From Trichobilharzia regenti (lineage: Eukaryota; Platyhelminthes; Trematoda; Strigeidida; Schistosomatidae), in NCBI GenBank assembly GCA_944472135.2, contig OX235268.1:7756589-7820588 (forward strand): a DNA stretch of 64,000 nucleotides. The letters run 5' to 3'. Position 1 is the stretch's first letter. The number at the start of each line of letters is the position of its first letter. The notes beneath the pieces were generated by a model. It made no database searches. It was given only the letters and a program-made list of their open reading frames with translations, and was not told the DNA's origin. Positions 47,661 through 58,944 of the stretch are shown here, piece by piece. The position numbers and the translations under genes are program-made.

Positions 47661-47912
47661 ATTTTTTACTCGGAGCCCGAAGGAACTGGCAGGTCAGAAG
47701 TCAATTAATGTTTTCAGTGCATTCTTTCTGCTATCCCAGGATGAAATTCATAAATTAAATTAATAATAAACCGAGAGAGAGAAGTGGATACCATATGCAG
47801 GATGGAAGTTTGAGTTAAATTGACGTTTGGAAAGGTGAGAACGTTTATAAAAGACATTAAGCACATAGTCCTCATAAAAACTTTGTCAGTCTGATCTCCA
47901 CCTCATATAACT

Positions 47913-48825
47913 GTCGACATCAATCAGGATTAAAATCATGTGAATCTCGACCACACCGACAATTTCTGTGATTAAAAGGGAAAGGAAGGCAAGTCTTCAG
48001 GCATTCCAGACTGTTACAGAAGATTTGTAGCTGAGGTGGATAATTTTGATGTGGTTTTGTTCTCTGAGCTGGATAGTTGATTTGCGAAGCTTTCATCACC
48101 CTACTAGGCGACATCTCTCTTCAGCGCATACTTCAATCTTTTGAAGTGAGCTTTTACATTTCTACATGAGTTTATTAATCATCTCTCCTGGTCGGTGACC
48201 ACCTTGGACATGATTGGTTGTTTTCGTGTGTTTTCACATCCTCTAGGCAGCTACTTGTATCGGAACTGGTTGTTTCTTTGACTTGAACTTTGACCCTTTT
48301 TGTGTGAAGTTTCTTTCTTACCGGTTGATAAGTTTTGTCTATCTCCATGTGTCTATTGATTGATGAATCACTAGAATGCTAGCCAAGCTTCTAAAAATTC
48401 CCTGGCATTCTTGTTATTTCCTCTGTCTAATATTTGAACGCCGGTAGTCCCAGTGGAATTGATGTCCGTGGTTGTCTGTGTGTAATGGTATGAGGGATTG
48501 GAAATCATGTCTTTTGACGGCTAGCATATGTTCGTGGATACGAAGACGAAGAGGACGTCCACTTTGGCCAATTTCGTGTTTTTCGCAGTTGTCACAATTT
48601 ATTTTATAGATGATGTTGGTTTTGTCTTCTTTCGCTGTTGTGCCTTTTGGTTGACATAGAATTGAGTGAAGTGACTTTGTTGGTTTGTGCATGACGTCAA
48701 TTCCCAAAGGTTTGAAGAGTCTTGTAGTGATTTCTGTGATATCTTTTACATATGGTTAGGCGATTTACTGTCTGCTTTCCTTGAGGGTTTTGGTTTGAAG
48801 TGGACGTTCCCTTCGTCGTCAAAAG
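47913..48825 (-). mobile_element. PLE family A, minus arm of a tail-out inverted pair
   Basis: The frame 48707-48414 reads MGIDVMHKPTKSLHSILCQP, then NIIYKINCDNCEKHEIGQSG and RPLRLRIHEHMLAVKRHD: GIY-YIG with Tyr-Ile-Gly changed to Glu-Ile-Gly. Upstream connector sequence reaches 48825. The 3' tail with the hairpin (48096-48111) and 'aattttgatgtggtt' extends to about 48000. Its mirror arm begins at 48826. Confidence 0.8.
48096..48130 (-). ncRNA. Hammerhead-like hairpin in PLE family A tail (copy 2)
   Basis: Minus strand: CUGAAGA, spacer GAGAUG, hairpin UCGCCU / AGUA / GGGUGA with a G·U pair where copy 1 has A-U and copy 3 has G-C, then U and GAAAGCUUCGC. Confidence 0.45.
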
Positions 48826-49022
48826 ACATGATATCCACTCCTTCATATCACAACATTCAGAAAATTACGGACATCAATTAGACTGGGACAACCAGCGTTC
48901 AAATATTAGACAGAGGAAACAACAAGAATGCTAGAGAATTTTTAGGATCTTGTAATTCCAGTGAATCATCAATCAATAGACACACCGAGATAGACAAAAT
49001 TTATCAACAGATAAGAAAGAAA

Positions 49023-52000
49023 TCGCGCGCTTTTCGACTACTGCGCTACATTTCCCTAATTTCATAAAGACTCTCGTTTCTGTGAAATTTCATGCCAAGA
49101 GTTTGTGAAAACTATTACAATTATCTACCTTTCGAACACTAAATCTGAGGATATAATCTTTTTGACAGATAATACCGATAACTAACTGTTTGGATTTGTG
49201 AAATTTTTAAAAACCCAAACACATATCTATTATTGTATATATTGTGGATTTACATGTTCAAGTTGTTCCAAGGCAGTGAGTCTATGGTTGAGATATCATT
49301 CTAGTTAACTGTGCTGAATTATATTGCATGTTGTTGTATTGTATAGTTGTTGTCGCTTTTTGCCCTTTCAACTGTGAACTGTTTTCCTTTTGCTGGTGTT
49401 GTTCTGATTGTATTGTCCGTTATTTTCAGATTTTGAGAGGAGCAACCCAAAAGGTTGCTTCTCTCTAAACTTTATCTTGACGTAACGGCTAGCAAACCCA
49501 CCCTGTAAACAAAATTGCTACAGAAACTTCAGCACAATGAACCTCTTTGCACCAAAAGAAAAAGTCTGTGCGGGGACATGGAACGTCCGCACCATGTACG
49601 AGACAGGGAAAGCTGCCCAGATCGCAAATGAGATGAAAAGAAACTGAATCCAAGTGCTGGGAATATGTGAAAGCAGATGGAATGATAATGGATCATCAAA
49701 TTGTCAACGGGTGAGTCAGTGATCTACTCCGGTCACCCAGAAGATAACCACACGCGAACCGAGGGCGTGGCTATCATGATGTCACCAACGGCAACAAAGG
49801 CCCTGATGCAATGGGAGGCGATCTCGTCCAGGATAATGACCTCCAGATTTAACTCCAAAGGAAGGAAAGTGTCAATTATACAATGTTATGCACCGACAAA
49901 CAATGCAAACCTCGAAAAGAAAGAAGAATTCTACAGACAACTACAGGCCACTATGGAATATACTCCAGCTGGCGACATTAAAATACTAATAAGAGACATG
50001 AATGCCAAACTGCGACCAGACAATACAAAAAAGGAACTCATCATGGGTAGAGAAGCCCTCGGAGAAATGAATGCAAGTGGCCAACCTCTGCGCATTCAAC
50101 GAACTAGAGGTTGGTGGCAGCGTATACAAACACAACGATATCCACAAGGCTACATGGGTGTCACCAGACAGGCAAACCAAAAATCAAATTGGCTTCACCT
50201 CAATGCTCCCCAAGGAAGTGGAGGCGCAGCCGACTGAACGCAAAAGTAAGAAGAGGAGCAGACGTTGACTCAGACCACTATCTCGTACAAGGGACAATCT
50301 AACTCCAATTAAAAGCTTTCAGGGAAACAGGAGCTGCAGATAGACCACAAGCCAAGTTCAACACTCAAAATCTGAAGGACCGAAATACAAAGGACATCTT
50401 CATTGCAAGCATGAAAGACAAAGCCGAGACATAAATCAACACCAGCGAAAAGGTCAGCATCGAAAAGCTCTGGGACAACGGTGTGGAGTCAAACCTGCAT
50501 GGAAGTTCTAGGGAGAAAGAGGAGAGAGGACAAACAGTTGCTCAATACTGACATTTGGAAACTAATAGAAGAAAGAAACAAAAGAATATCCAGTGCACCG
50601 ACGAGCAACAAAAACAGGAGTTGAATGCAAGCTACAATACGCTGAAGAAAAGAGTAAAGAAGAGTGCCAGAGAAGACAAATGAAAATATTATAAAGCCAT
50701 GGAACGTGAAGCGAAACAAGGTGCAGGCAAAGGAGACCTCGCCACACTCCATCAAACATCTAGGCACCTATCGGGGAAAAGTTCGACACAGATTAAAGGA
50801 TGACAGTGTAAAGTCAACCACCAATGAGATGGAGTAAAACAACACTGGGCTGAACACTTCACAAGACTTCTAAATCGTCCGCCACCTACAACACGCCCAA
50901 CAATACCAACGACGGAAGCAGAACTACCAGTGAACATTGATCCCCAGACGAAATTAGAAGTCCTGAATGCAATGCTGGCAAAGCAGCAGGACCAGATGGA
51001 TTCCCAGCAGAAGCTTTGAAAATAGACCCAGAGACAACAGCGGACTTGATGACGCGATTGCTGGAGAGGGTGAGGAAGGAGGGCAAAGTACCCGAGGATT
51101 GGAAGAAAGGATACTCATTCAAACTGCCAGAGAAAAGAAGACTTAAGTCAATGCAAAACTGGCACGGAATTATGCTCCCGTTCATCACAAGCAAAATACT
51201 AAGCCGCATCATCTCGATGAGAATCAAACACGCCTACATGGATGAAAAACTTCGACCGGAACCATCTGGATTCAGGAGTAACAAGTCATGTATTGATCAA
51301 ATCGCCACTCTACGAATCATCATTGAACGAAGCTTGGAATGGCAGTCACCTCTCTATCTCAACTTCATCGACTTTGGAAAGGCCTTCAACAGAGTCGATC
51401 GATAGGTGATTTGGCAACTACTTCGCTACTACGGGGTCCCATCGACAATTATACATCTCATCCAACAGTTATACGACAATGCTGCATGCCAAGTAATCCA
51501 CAACGAGAAACTTACGGAAGCCTTCGAAGTGAGGACGTGAGTGAGACAGGGCTGTCTACTATCGCCAATGATCTTCCTGACTGCAGGAGATTGAATAATG
51601 CGACAGATAACGGCAGTCAACGGGGGAACAGGCATAAAATGGACTCACACAAAAGACTTGGAGGATCTGGATTTCGCCGATGATATATGTCTGATTTCCC
51701 ATAAACTGGAAGATATGCAAATGAAAAGTAACAAATTGGCAGAAGAAGCATCAAAGATAGGACTTCACGTGAACATAGATAAAACAGAGATAATGAAGAT
51801 TCCTAGCCAACATCAACAGCAACAACTACAACAGACAACAATAAGCATAAATGGGAAGAACCTGAAAGAAACAACCTCCTTCACCTACCTGGGAAGCATC
51901 GTCTCAACTACAGGCGGAACTGATGAGGATATCAAAGCCATAATTGGGAAAGTAAGACAAGCTTTCATTACTCTCAAATCTATGTGGAGGTCAACATCAC

Positions 52001-52531
52001 TCAGCATCAAAAATAAGATCCGAATTTTCAACTCCAATGTGAAGTCAGTGCTACTATATGGATCAGAGACTTGCACTGCGCATCATAAAAAGCATCTCAA
52101 ACAAACTACAGACCTTCATTAACAGCTGTCTTCGCTCAATAATGCTCAAGATCAGATGGCCGGCCAGAAAAGATCACCAACAGGGATCTCTGGCAATGAG
52201 CGAACCAACTCAGCAGGAACCGATTGTGAAACAAATAGGCAGGAAGAAATAGAGATGGATTGGCTGGCCCTACTCTGAGGAAACCATCAAGTGACATCAC
52301 TAGACAAGCCCTCGAGTGGGACCCGAAAGGGAAGCGGCGAGTTGGTCGTCAGTGCAAGGGTGACTTGGAGAAGGTCATACGAGGAGAAGATGAAAGCATG
52401 TGGACAGACCTGGAGTGGGGTGAAAAAGTTGGCAGAAAACCGAAGGCAATGCAGGTGCGCAGCTGAAGCCCTATGTACCTCTTGGAACTAAAGTATACAA
52501 TAATAATAATAATAATAAGAAGAAGAAGAAG
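49023..52531 (+). mobile_element. Near-complete RTE-clade LINE (SR2/SjR2-like), 3.5 kb
   Basis: Flanked by aagaaagaaa at 49013-49022 and 52532-52541. Layout: 5' UTR-like 49023-49536. APE endonuclease from Met at 49537: VCAGTWNVRTMYETGKA, then the frame 49701-50237 with KVSIIQCYAPTNN and the later VGGSVYKHNDIHKATWVSPD. A connector follows with frame breaks. RT at 51016-51405: KVPEDWKKGY, GFRSNKSCIDQIATLRI and YLNFIDFGKAFNRVDR. RT palm and thumb at 51598-52122: DLDFADDICLISHKLEDMQ (catalytic FADD intact) and FTYLGSIVSTTGGTDEDI. A C-terminal region with TLRKPSSDITRQA comes before an (AAT)n(AAG)n tail. The order APE-RT and the short microsatellite tail are RTE hallmarks. Stops (for example after MKRN near 49646) and several frame changes disable it. 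It is the reference for the truncated copies of the window. Confidence 0.88.
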
Positions 52532-52739
52532 AAGAAAGAAACCTCACACAAAAAGGGTCAAAGTTCAAGTCAAAGAAACAACCAGTTCCGATACAAGTAG
52601 CTGCCTAGAGGATGTGAAAACACACGAAAACAACCAATCATGTCATAGGTGGTCACCGACCAGGAGAGATGATTAATAAACTCATGTAGAAATGTAAAAG
52701 CTCACTTCAAAAGATTGAAGTATGCGCTGAAGAGAGATG

Positions 52740-52770
52740 TCGCCTAGTAGGGCGATGAAAGCTTCGCAAA
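52740..52770 (+). ncRNA. Hammerhead-like hairpin in PLE family A tail (copy 3)
   Basis: Hairpin UCGCCU / AGUA / GGGCGA at 52740-52755, preceded by CUGAAGA and a GAGAUG spacer and followed by U and GAAAGCUUCGC. The third stem pair is G-C. Confidence 0.45.
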
Positions 52771-53039
52771 TTAACTATCCAGCTCAGAGAACACAATCAC
52801 ATCAAAATTACAGACTGCATAAGTTTCTCTGTTCCTGTACTCATTAGGAATTAGGTAAACTTTTTATCATCATCGTAAGTAACATGTTACATTTGGAATG
52901 CTTAAGATGAGAACTCGTCTTTTTTTAATGCAATCTTGGTGACATGATAGTGATTAAAATATACCTGTGAAGTCAAATACCCGCCGATGACACTAAATGT
53001 CGGTCGAGCTGAATGTCGTATATTCTCAGAAATGAGAAA

Positions 53040-53230
53040 TGATGGGTCGGTGGATTCTTTCATAGTGGTCGAATGGTCAACAGCCCGACCATGTAAGCTG
53101 AGGGTACTGGAATTGACCTTCGTTGAGGTTATGGAGGCGTACTTGAGAAGAGTCCCAGTCTAAGAAGAAGTACCACGATTATGTACTCTCTGGTTCCCAG
53201 TGGCTCTCTAACCGATACTAATTCGTGACT
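53040..53230 (+). repeat. SINE family H copy, degenerate
   Basis: Retains 'gaagagtcccagtctaag' and 'ctctctggttcccagtggct' of the ribozyme and tail. The tRNA-like part is diverged. Confidence 0.5.
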
Positions 53231-53364
53231 AAACTTTAAACCATTCAGATCAAATGACTAATATTGTTTGCATGTGAATGTCTTGCATTTCTGACATACA
53301 AAACAAATTTATGTTCAAAAAACATTATGTTATACATTGAATAAATTGAAATAGAAATGCAAAC

Positions 53365-53592
53365 CTGAGATTTGACACCTCTGTTGGATCGAAAGTTTTG
53401 GGACACCAGTGATTCTTACTTTTCTCTGGTTATCCAATTGCATTGAATCCTGTTTATTGAATGTTAAAATTTCTGTAAATTCTAAAATGATGGTTTGATC
53501 ATAACCACCATTAAAACCAACTACCCAGGTAAGCGTAACTTGATCCCATGTAACTTCTTCGATCGTAATATCTGTTGGTGACTCCGGTTTAC
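53365..53592 (-). CDS. Ig/FN3 membrane protein, exon with N-terminal half of FN3
   Basis: The acceptor 'tttactattacag' precedes 53592. The 228-nt exon starts with GT, completing Ser from the Ig exon, and reads KPESPTDITIEEVTWDQ, VTLTWVVGFNGGYDQTIILE and then TGVPKLSIQQRCQIS. This is the A-D part of a fibronectin III domain with the conserved Pro, the core Trp and a GFNGG turn. W...GF.GG..Q is characteristic of the single membrane-proximal FN3 in nephrin/SNS-type proteins (family knowledge). The donor reads GTTTGC, weaker than the others, but the phase and the resulting ISGLTSNT join are convincing. Confidence 0.8.
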
Positions 53593-54189
53593 CTGTAATA
53601 GTAAACAAATTACAAAACGGTGGACTATAAATTGGCGTCCGTAGAGACATACTTTTTATTTATCTCTAAACATCAACACCAAAATGTTCGGTAAACTAAG
53701 AAATTATGCATCCATCAGAAGGAGTAATATTTTCCGCAGAGGTTAATACAATTCAGTCAGAAGGAGGAATTATGAGTGAATTACTTTGTCTGTGATTTAA
53801 CTGCGTGCAAATTGTATACTGACTGTTGAATGCGAGATAAAAGGCTCAAGTGATCTTTTCTAAACAGACTGAGAGTCACTCAAAACTAGAGGGTAACAGT
53901 TCCGGTCATATATTAGCTGCTGAATAACTCTCTTGAATGCAGGTGAATAAACCTCTTACCCAAAGCTGAAGCCAAAAGAATATATTAGGATGTATATTAG
54001 CCATTCAGCCAAAACTATCTATTTAACCAGCTTGTTCAGTTTTAATTGGAATAGTTGACGATCAGTTGACACTTAATAGTATTGTGTTCAATGATGAAGT
54101 CAAGTCATTATGGTGCAGTAGAAAGATCTTTGCTGATATTTTTAACCGTTAAAATTTGAGGAAAATAAATATTTTTAAGTATTGATTGC
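53593..54189. other. Intron sequence, unassigned
   Basis: No feature supported. Confidence 0.4.
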
Positions 54190-54595
54190 ATGGAGGATTT
54201 CATCATGAGCTGATATCAAATTGAGAACCACTGGAAAACCCGGGAGTACTGGACAGCTATTTCATCCTAGTTTTGGACTCTTCATCAGTATGCACCCACC
54301 GGTGTTCAAATCCTTGAACTGAATCCTTGAATTCTGACTTCTGCCAATTTACGACATAGCGCAACCGTTTCGCAATGTCTTCTTCGATGAGTTACACACT
54401 CACCTTCAAACCGCTTTTACCTACTGGCTCAATGGTCTATGAGGTCACGTTGTAACAAAAAGGTCCTGGGTTCGAACCCAGGTGGGTGAGTACTGATGAA
54501 GAGTCCCAAACTCGGCTGACGAAACAGTTGTCCAGTAATACCACCTGGTTTTCCAACGGTTCTCTAACTGATGTCAGCTCATGATGAAATCCACC
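54190..54595. repeat. SINE family H tail-out inverted dimer
   Basis: 54193-54420 is a minus copy and 54425-54592 a plus copy with 'ggtcctgggttcgaaccc'. Both ribozymes (54250-54297 minus; 54490-54538 plus) keep stem I GUACUG/CAGUAC or a close variant, stem II and GAAA, but carry A at core position 3. Both ends show the mirror-image 'ggatttcatcatgagctga' and 'tcagctcatgatgaaatcc'. Confidence 0.75.
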
Positions 54596-54860
54596 ATGAA
54601 AATGAATATGTTTGTCAATGAGTTGTGTAAATACACTTCAACTCTCTTCATAGGTGTATATTAATAGACTCGGTCTAGAGGGACAGCTCAATGACTTCCA
54701 TTCACTGAAGTGTTTACTTCTGAATATAAAGCGCATTGAATTGTTTTATAACATTTGAATGACATTAGTTCATGTGTTTAGACACATGAAATATATATAT
54801 ATATATATCGATAACACAAACTGACTCCTGGGTAACTAACTGGTTGCATTCCTACTTTTC
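54596..54860. other. Intron sequence with (TA)n
   Basis: A TA microsatellite at 54790-54808. Confidence 0.4.
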
Positions 54861-54861
54861 A

Positions 54862-56001
54862 AACAGAATGCAGTATACCCTATACCCTACATGACCTACC
54901 ATCTTCAAATGACATTAACTTTGTTAAATATGCTGACGATGTGACTGTATCTTTGCCTGTCAAATGTCAAAGTGACTGCACTAAACTAAATGGCTTTTTA
55001 TCAGAAGTCAGCTAATGGTCGAAGGAAAACGGTTTCACTTTAAACCCCTACAGATGTCAAACAGTTAATTTCACCTTTAGGCACAAATCTGACCTAAACA
55101 AACTGGTTAGCACTCACGAGGTGTGCAACATTGGTGGCACTGAAATTGAAACCAAGTCTGAAGTTAAATACCTAGGCGTCATTCTGTTTGCTGATCATTC
55201 CTGGTCGTCTCATATCTTGACGATTTCTAATAAAATATACCGTCTAACCTTCTACATCAAGAAGTTAAGACAGTCTGGAATAACCCAACCCTTACTCCTA
55301 CAATTTGTTAACTTCCGTATTCTGCCTATTCTTCTCTATTGTTCCCCCTTAGTTTTTCCTGGGCTACTGAAGAAAGACTATACCTTATTATGCGGGATAT
55401 TAAAGGTTGTCAGCAGGGTAAGCAACGTGCCACTTAACCAGCTTGTTAATATTCTGGTTGACAGGCACATGGACTCATGTGCAAAAATGGGCTAAATAAA
55501 TTCTATCTAACTCTCACCACCCTCTTCACTCACAACTCTCCCCTTGTATCTCTTCAGAGAAAACCAGAAGCCTATATACAAAATTATAGGCTGACACTAG
55601 CAAGTAAAAAAGCTCAACCACGCCCTACTTAGCTCGTGTTCTGTGTGATAAAGAAAGCATTAGGCGTGAGACATAATTTATTAAAGAGTCAGTAGAACAA
55701 ATGGATCTCGTCGTTCCAACTCATTTCATTTATAGGTACAACGTCTTTCTTTCTTTCTTTTCCTTTTCTCTCTCTCCTTTCTGTTTTCTATCACCTACTT
55801 TTCTAGCACCTTCAAAAACTCAGCTTAATTTTCGCTTTGCTACCGACATGCTAATTTGTTGTTGTCAAAACTAACTGAGATTACCCTTAATCTATGTAGA
55901 ATTTTATTTTGTTGTTAATTTACTAACTGGATGCAATACTTTATGTAGTGAAATGCTGAGAATTCCATTCTGTATCGCAAGTACTGTTTTGGAATAAAGC
56001 T

Positions 56002-56033
<32 letters not shown>
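54862..56033 (+). mobile_element. CR1/Jockey-like non-LTR retrotransposon, 3' fragment
   Basis: 54895-55120 reads, with one stop, DINFVKYADDVTVSLPV (catalytic Ala-Asp-Asp) and SKENGFTLNPYRCQ. The frame 55121-55495 continues KSEVKYLGVILFADHSWSSH and NFRILPILLYCSPLVFPG. The segment ends in 'ttatcattatcattatt'. This YADD palm followed by the KYLGV...W..H thumb is typical of CR1/Jockey-group elements and distinct from the RTE copies (FADD). 5'-truncated, so inactive. Confidence 0.75.
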
Positions 56034-56039
56034 GTCACA

Positions 56040-57120
56040 CAAAAGTCGTCACAGAGTGTGCCCAATCCATATTTGAGAGGCAGGAGACTCTTCACAAATT
56101 TTTTGCCATAATTTCCCCTTTCTTATCATTTCCTACAGGTGATCCGATCTTTAGTATTCAGCACAGGTGGCTACTGACAGTAATCTGACCTGCATATGTT
56201 CAGTCAAAAGTTATCTAACTGACTAGTTCAGTTTGTTTATGACTGATAAGGATAATATAAACGACATGAGACTTCATATCTGCCTACATAACTGTAGAAA
56301 AACATTTCAGCGATGGTTGAATATTTACTTAAAGAGTAAACAACCCTTTCTGTAAATGCCTTCCCCCTAATATATCTGAATTGTTTTTATTTTGTCTCTA
56401 GATTACTCTATATGATTATCCCACCATTAACATATAAATGACACATTTATAAGCTAACTACTGGAAGCGAATATTTCAAAATGATTGGATAAGAGATTTC
56501 TAATGTTTGATACATTTGAAAGCATTATATCCTATTCATGCCTTATTTGAGAAAAAAATGGGGAATATGTAAGACGCGCAATATTTGATTCTACCATCTT
56601 CCTCTCCAATACTGTTATCTTGATCAAATTTGTCCACAATGGGTGGAGAGGGGGACTATACAAATGAAATTATGGGATGGATTATATCTGGTTTAGCAGT
56701 TATTTTCATTTCCTTCTGCAATGCTTTTTTTATTGACGATTTCTTGAATAAAGTTAAATGGGAAGCTAAAAAAATTGAACAGTAAGGGCTGAAATGGACA
56801 AGATCGTGAAAAAACTGTTAAAACCAAAAATAATTTGTGATCCTTGGAATCATATAAAAGTGGTAACAGAAAACAACTTCGTAATTTACACTCCCAGAGG
56901 AGAGAACGGAGATATTTGGCGCTGCCATCTTCTCATTTTACTAAATAGGTATTCTCACATCTTCAAAAAAATTGTAATCACGTCTTTGTCTGCTTTTGTT
57001 GTAAATTAATCAGTCGTGAAAGCTGTATTATCCCAAGGTCTCACATAACATAACAAAACAATGCATAATATCATAAATCATTGAGATTCACATTGTAAAC
57101 AGAGAGAATTTATACAACAA
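56040..57120. other. Intron sequence, unassigned
   Basis: No feature supported. Confidence 0.4.
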
Positions 57121-57124
57121 AGGT

Positions 57125-58940
57125 TTTTGTATTTCCCAATGAATGAAAAACAAAACGATACTGCTTTTACTGACGCTTCGATATTTAATGCCGGCAATAC
57201 CTTTATCAAAGTATTATGATCAAACCAGAATTTACAAAATCCACTCAGCTTATATATAACAAAGAGTTAAGAGGTGAGAAAATAGACTTCTTAGGTCAAG
57301 TTAAGGGGGACATATTGAAAGTCAAAATAACAATGAAGATCACTAAACCAAATAACAAAGGCAACAGTACATCTGCCCTGGTTGGTATCAAAACAAAGTT
57401 TACTAACTTGATCATCGTTTGTCAGTATGCGGTTGTTTTTCGTTGTGAAATTGGCCAATTGGTAAAGATAACAAAACCAAGTGTAGATTGTTGAATTAGA
57501 TAAGCGTATAAAAGTATAGAAACAGTGTGTGTTTATATAATGAACTTGCATATCACATTCGTGTTGATTTTGTCATTTCACAGGTGACGGGGGTGTTGTA
57601 ACCAGGTCAGATTCTGTTTTAGTCCATCATGCCTATTCAGACAATTTGGATTCCATTTGATATGAATTGCTTCTGATATTAGACGACGTTCTTTGTGATC
57701 TCTGATATTTTTTCTGAATGATCATTTCAATATTGTCAAAATTAATTTTGTCGCTTGATTTTATAGCTTGCTGACGATTTTTCAAGCTTTTCTAGTTCAC
57801 GGTGGTCGAAGAGATGCTCTATGGTGTTCATTTCTTCTGATTTTGATTTATCGAGATGTTTGTCCCATGTATATTGCATCACATTCCAAGCATTTTGTTT
57901 TATTTTATAGACATAATTAGATAAAGAATCTTTAACGATTTGGTGTTTTATATGGACAAGGTTATTTCGCAGTGTGTCTGATGTTTTGAAGAAACCTCTG
58001 ATGTCGAGCTGATTAAGAACTCTTCTGATATCATCTGACGTCTCTCCTCTATTTTGAATGACGACTGTTGAGGTACATGTTTTCGGAATGCGTGTTGTCT
58101 GTGTTGATTTTGTTGATGAAGTTCCTTGGGTAGTCGTTTTGCATGAAAGTTTGAGTAATGTTTCATATTTCTTCTTCTTTTGCTTGCTCATCCGTTATCA
58201 GAGAGTGTGCTCGTCTAAGAAGACTTGAAACAAATGAAATCTTGGCGCTGATGGGGTGTGATGATTTGAAGTCTAAATATTTATTGGAGTCAGTTTTCTT
58301 CCTGAATATGGATATACTAAAGTGTCCGTTTTTCCTCCACTTAACTAGGCAATCTAGAAGTGGCAGTTCATCGACGTCTGATTCTGCTTTCAAAGTAAAC
58401 CGAATTCTGGGAGATAGGCAGTTTACTTTATCCAGGGAATGAACTGTGTAGATCTCGTTACAGCACTACAGCACCCCCGTCGCCCATGAAGTGACAAAAT
58501 CAACACGAATGTGATAAGCAGTTTCATTATGTAAACACACACAGTTTTATAACTGTCCAAACTGATAAAATCCAACAATCTACACTTGGTTTTGTTATCT
58601 TCACCAATTGGCCAATTTCACAACGAAAAACAACCGCATACTGACAAACGATGATCAAGTTAGTAAACTTTGTTTTGATACCAACCAGGGTTGATGTACT
58701 ATTACCTTTGTTATTTGGTTTAGTGATCTTCATTGTTATTTTGACTTTCAATATGTCCCCCTTAACTTGACCTAAGAAGTCTATTTTCTCACCTCTTAAC
58801 TCTTTGTTATATATAAGCTGAGTGGATTTTGTAAATTCGGGTTTAATAATACTTTGAGAAAGCTTTTAGCAGGATAGATAGCGAAACGTCAGTAAAAACG
58901 ATAATATCGTTTTGTTTTTCATTCATTGGGAAAAACAAAG
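57125..58940. mobile_element. Penelope-like element family E with inverted terminal repeats
   Basis: 57125-57600 and 58465-58940 are about 470-bp inverted copies of one terminal repeat. The body between them is on the minus strand: frame 58393-58163 (DVDELPLLDCLVKWRKNG, FRKKTDSNKYLDFKSSHP, ISAKISFVSSLLRRAHSL) is the end of PLE RT, and frame 58191-57742 holds the connector (LRNNLVHIKHQIVKDS) and a decayed GIY-YIG (NYVYKIKQNAWNVMQYTWDK). The zinc-binding-like Cys residues and Tyr-Ile-Gly are lost. The RT palm is missing. PLE terminal repeats in either orientation are established knowledge. Confidence 0.8.
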
Positions 58941-58944
58941 CCCT

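Larger units (their letters stand above)
48826..52795 (+). mobile_element. PLE family A, plus arm, split by a full-length RTE
   Basis: 48830-49022 (gtcaaaagacatgatatcca to the duplicated target) and 52542-52795 (cacaaaaagggtcaaagttc to the tail) are consecutive PLE sequence. The arm begins within the GIY-YIG end and includes the tail hairpin at 52740-52755. With 47913-48825 it forms a head-to-head pair. Confidence 0.75.
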
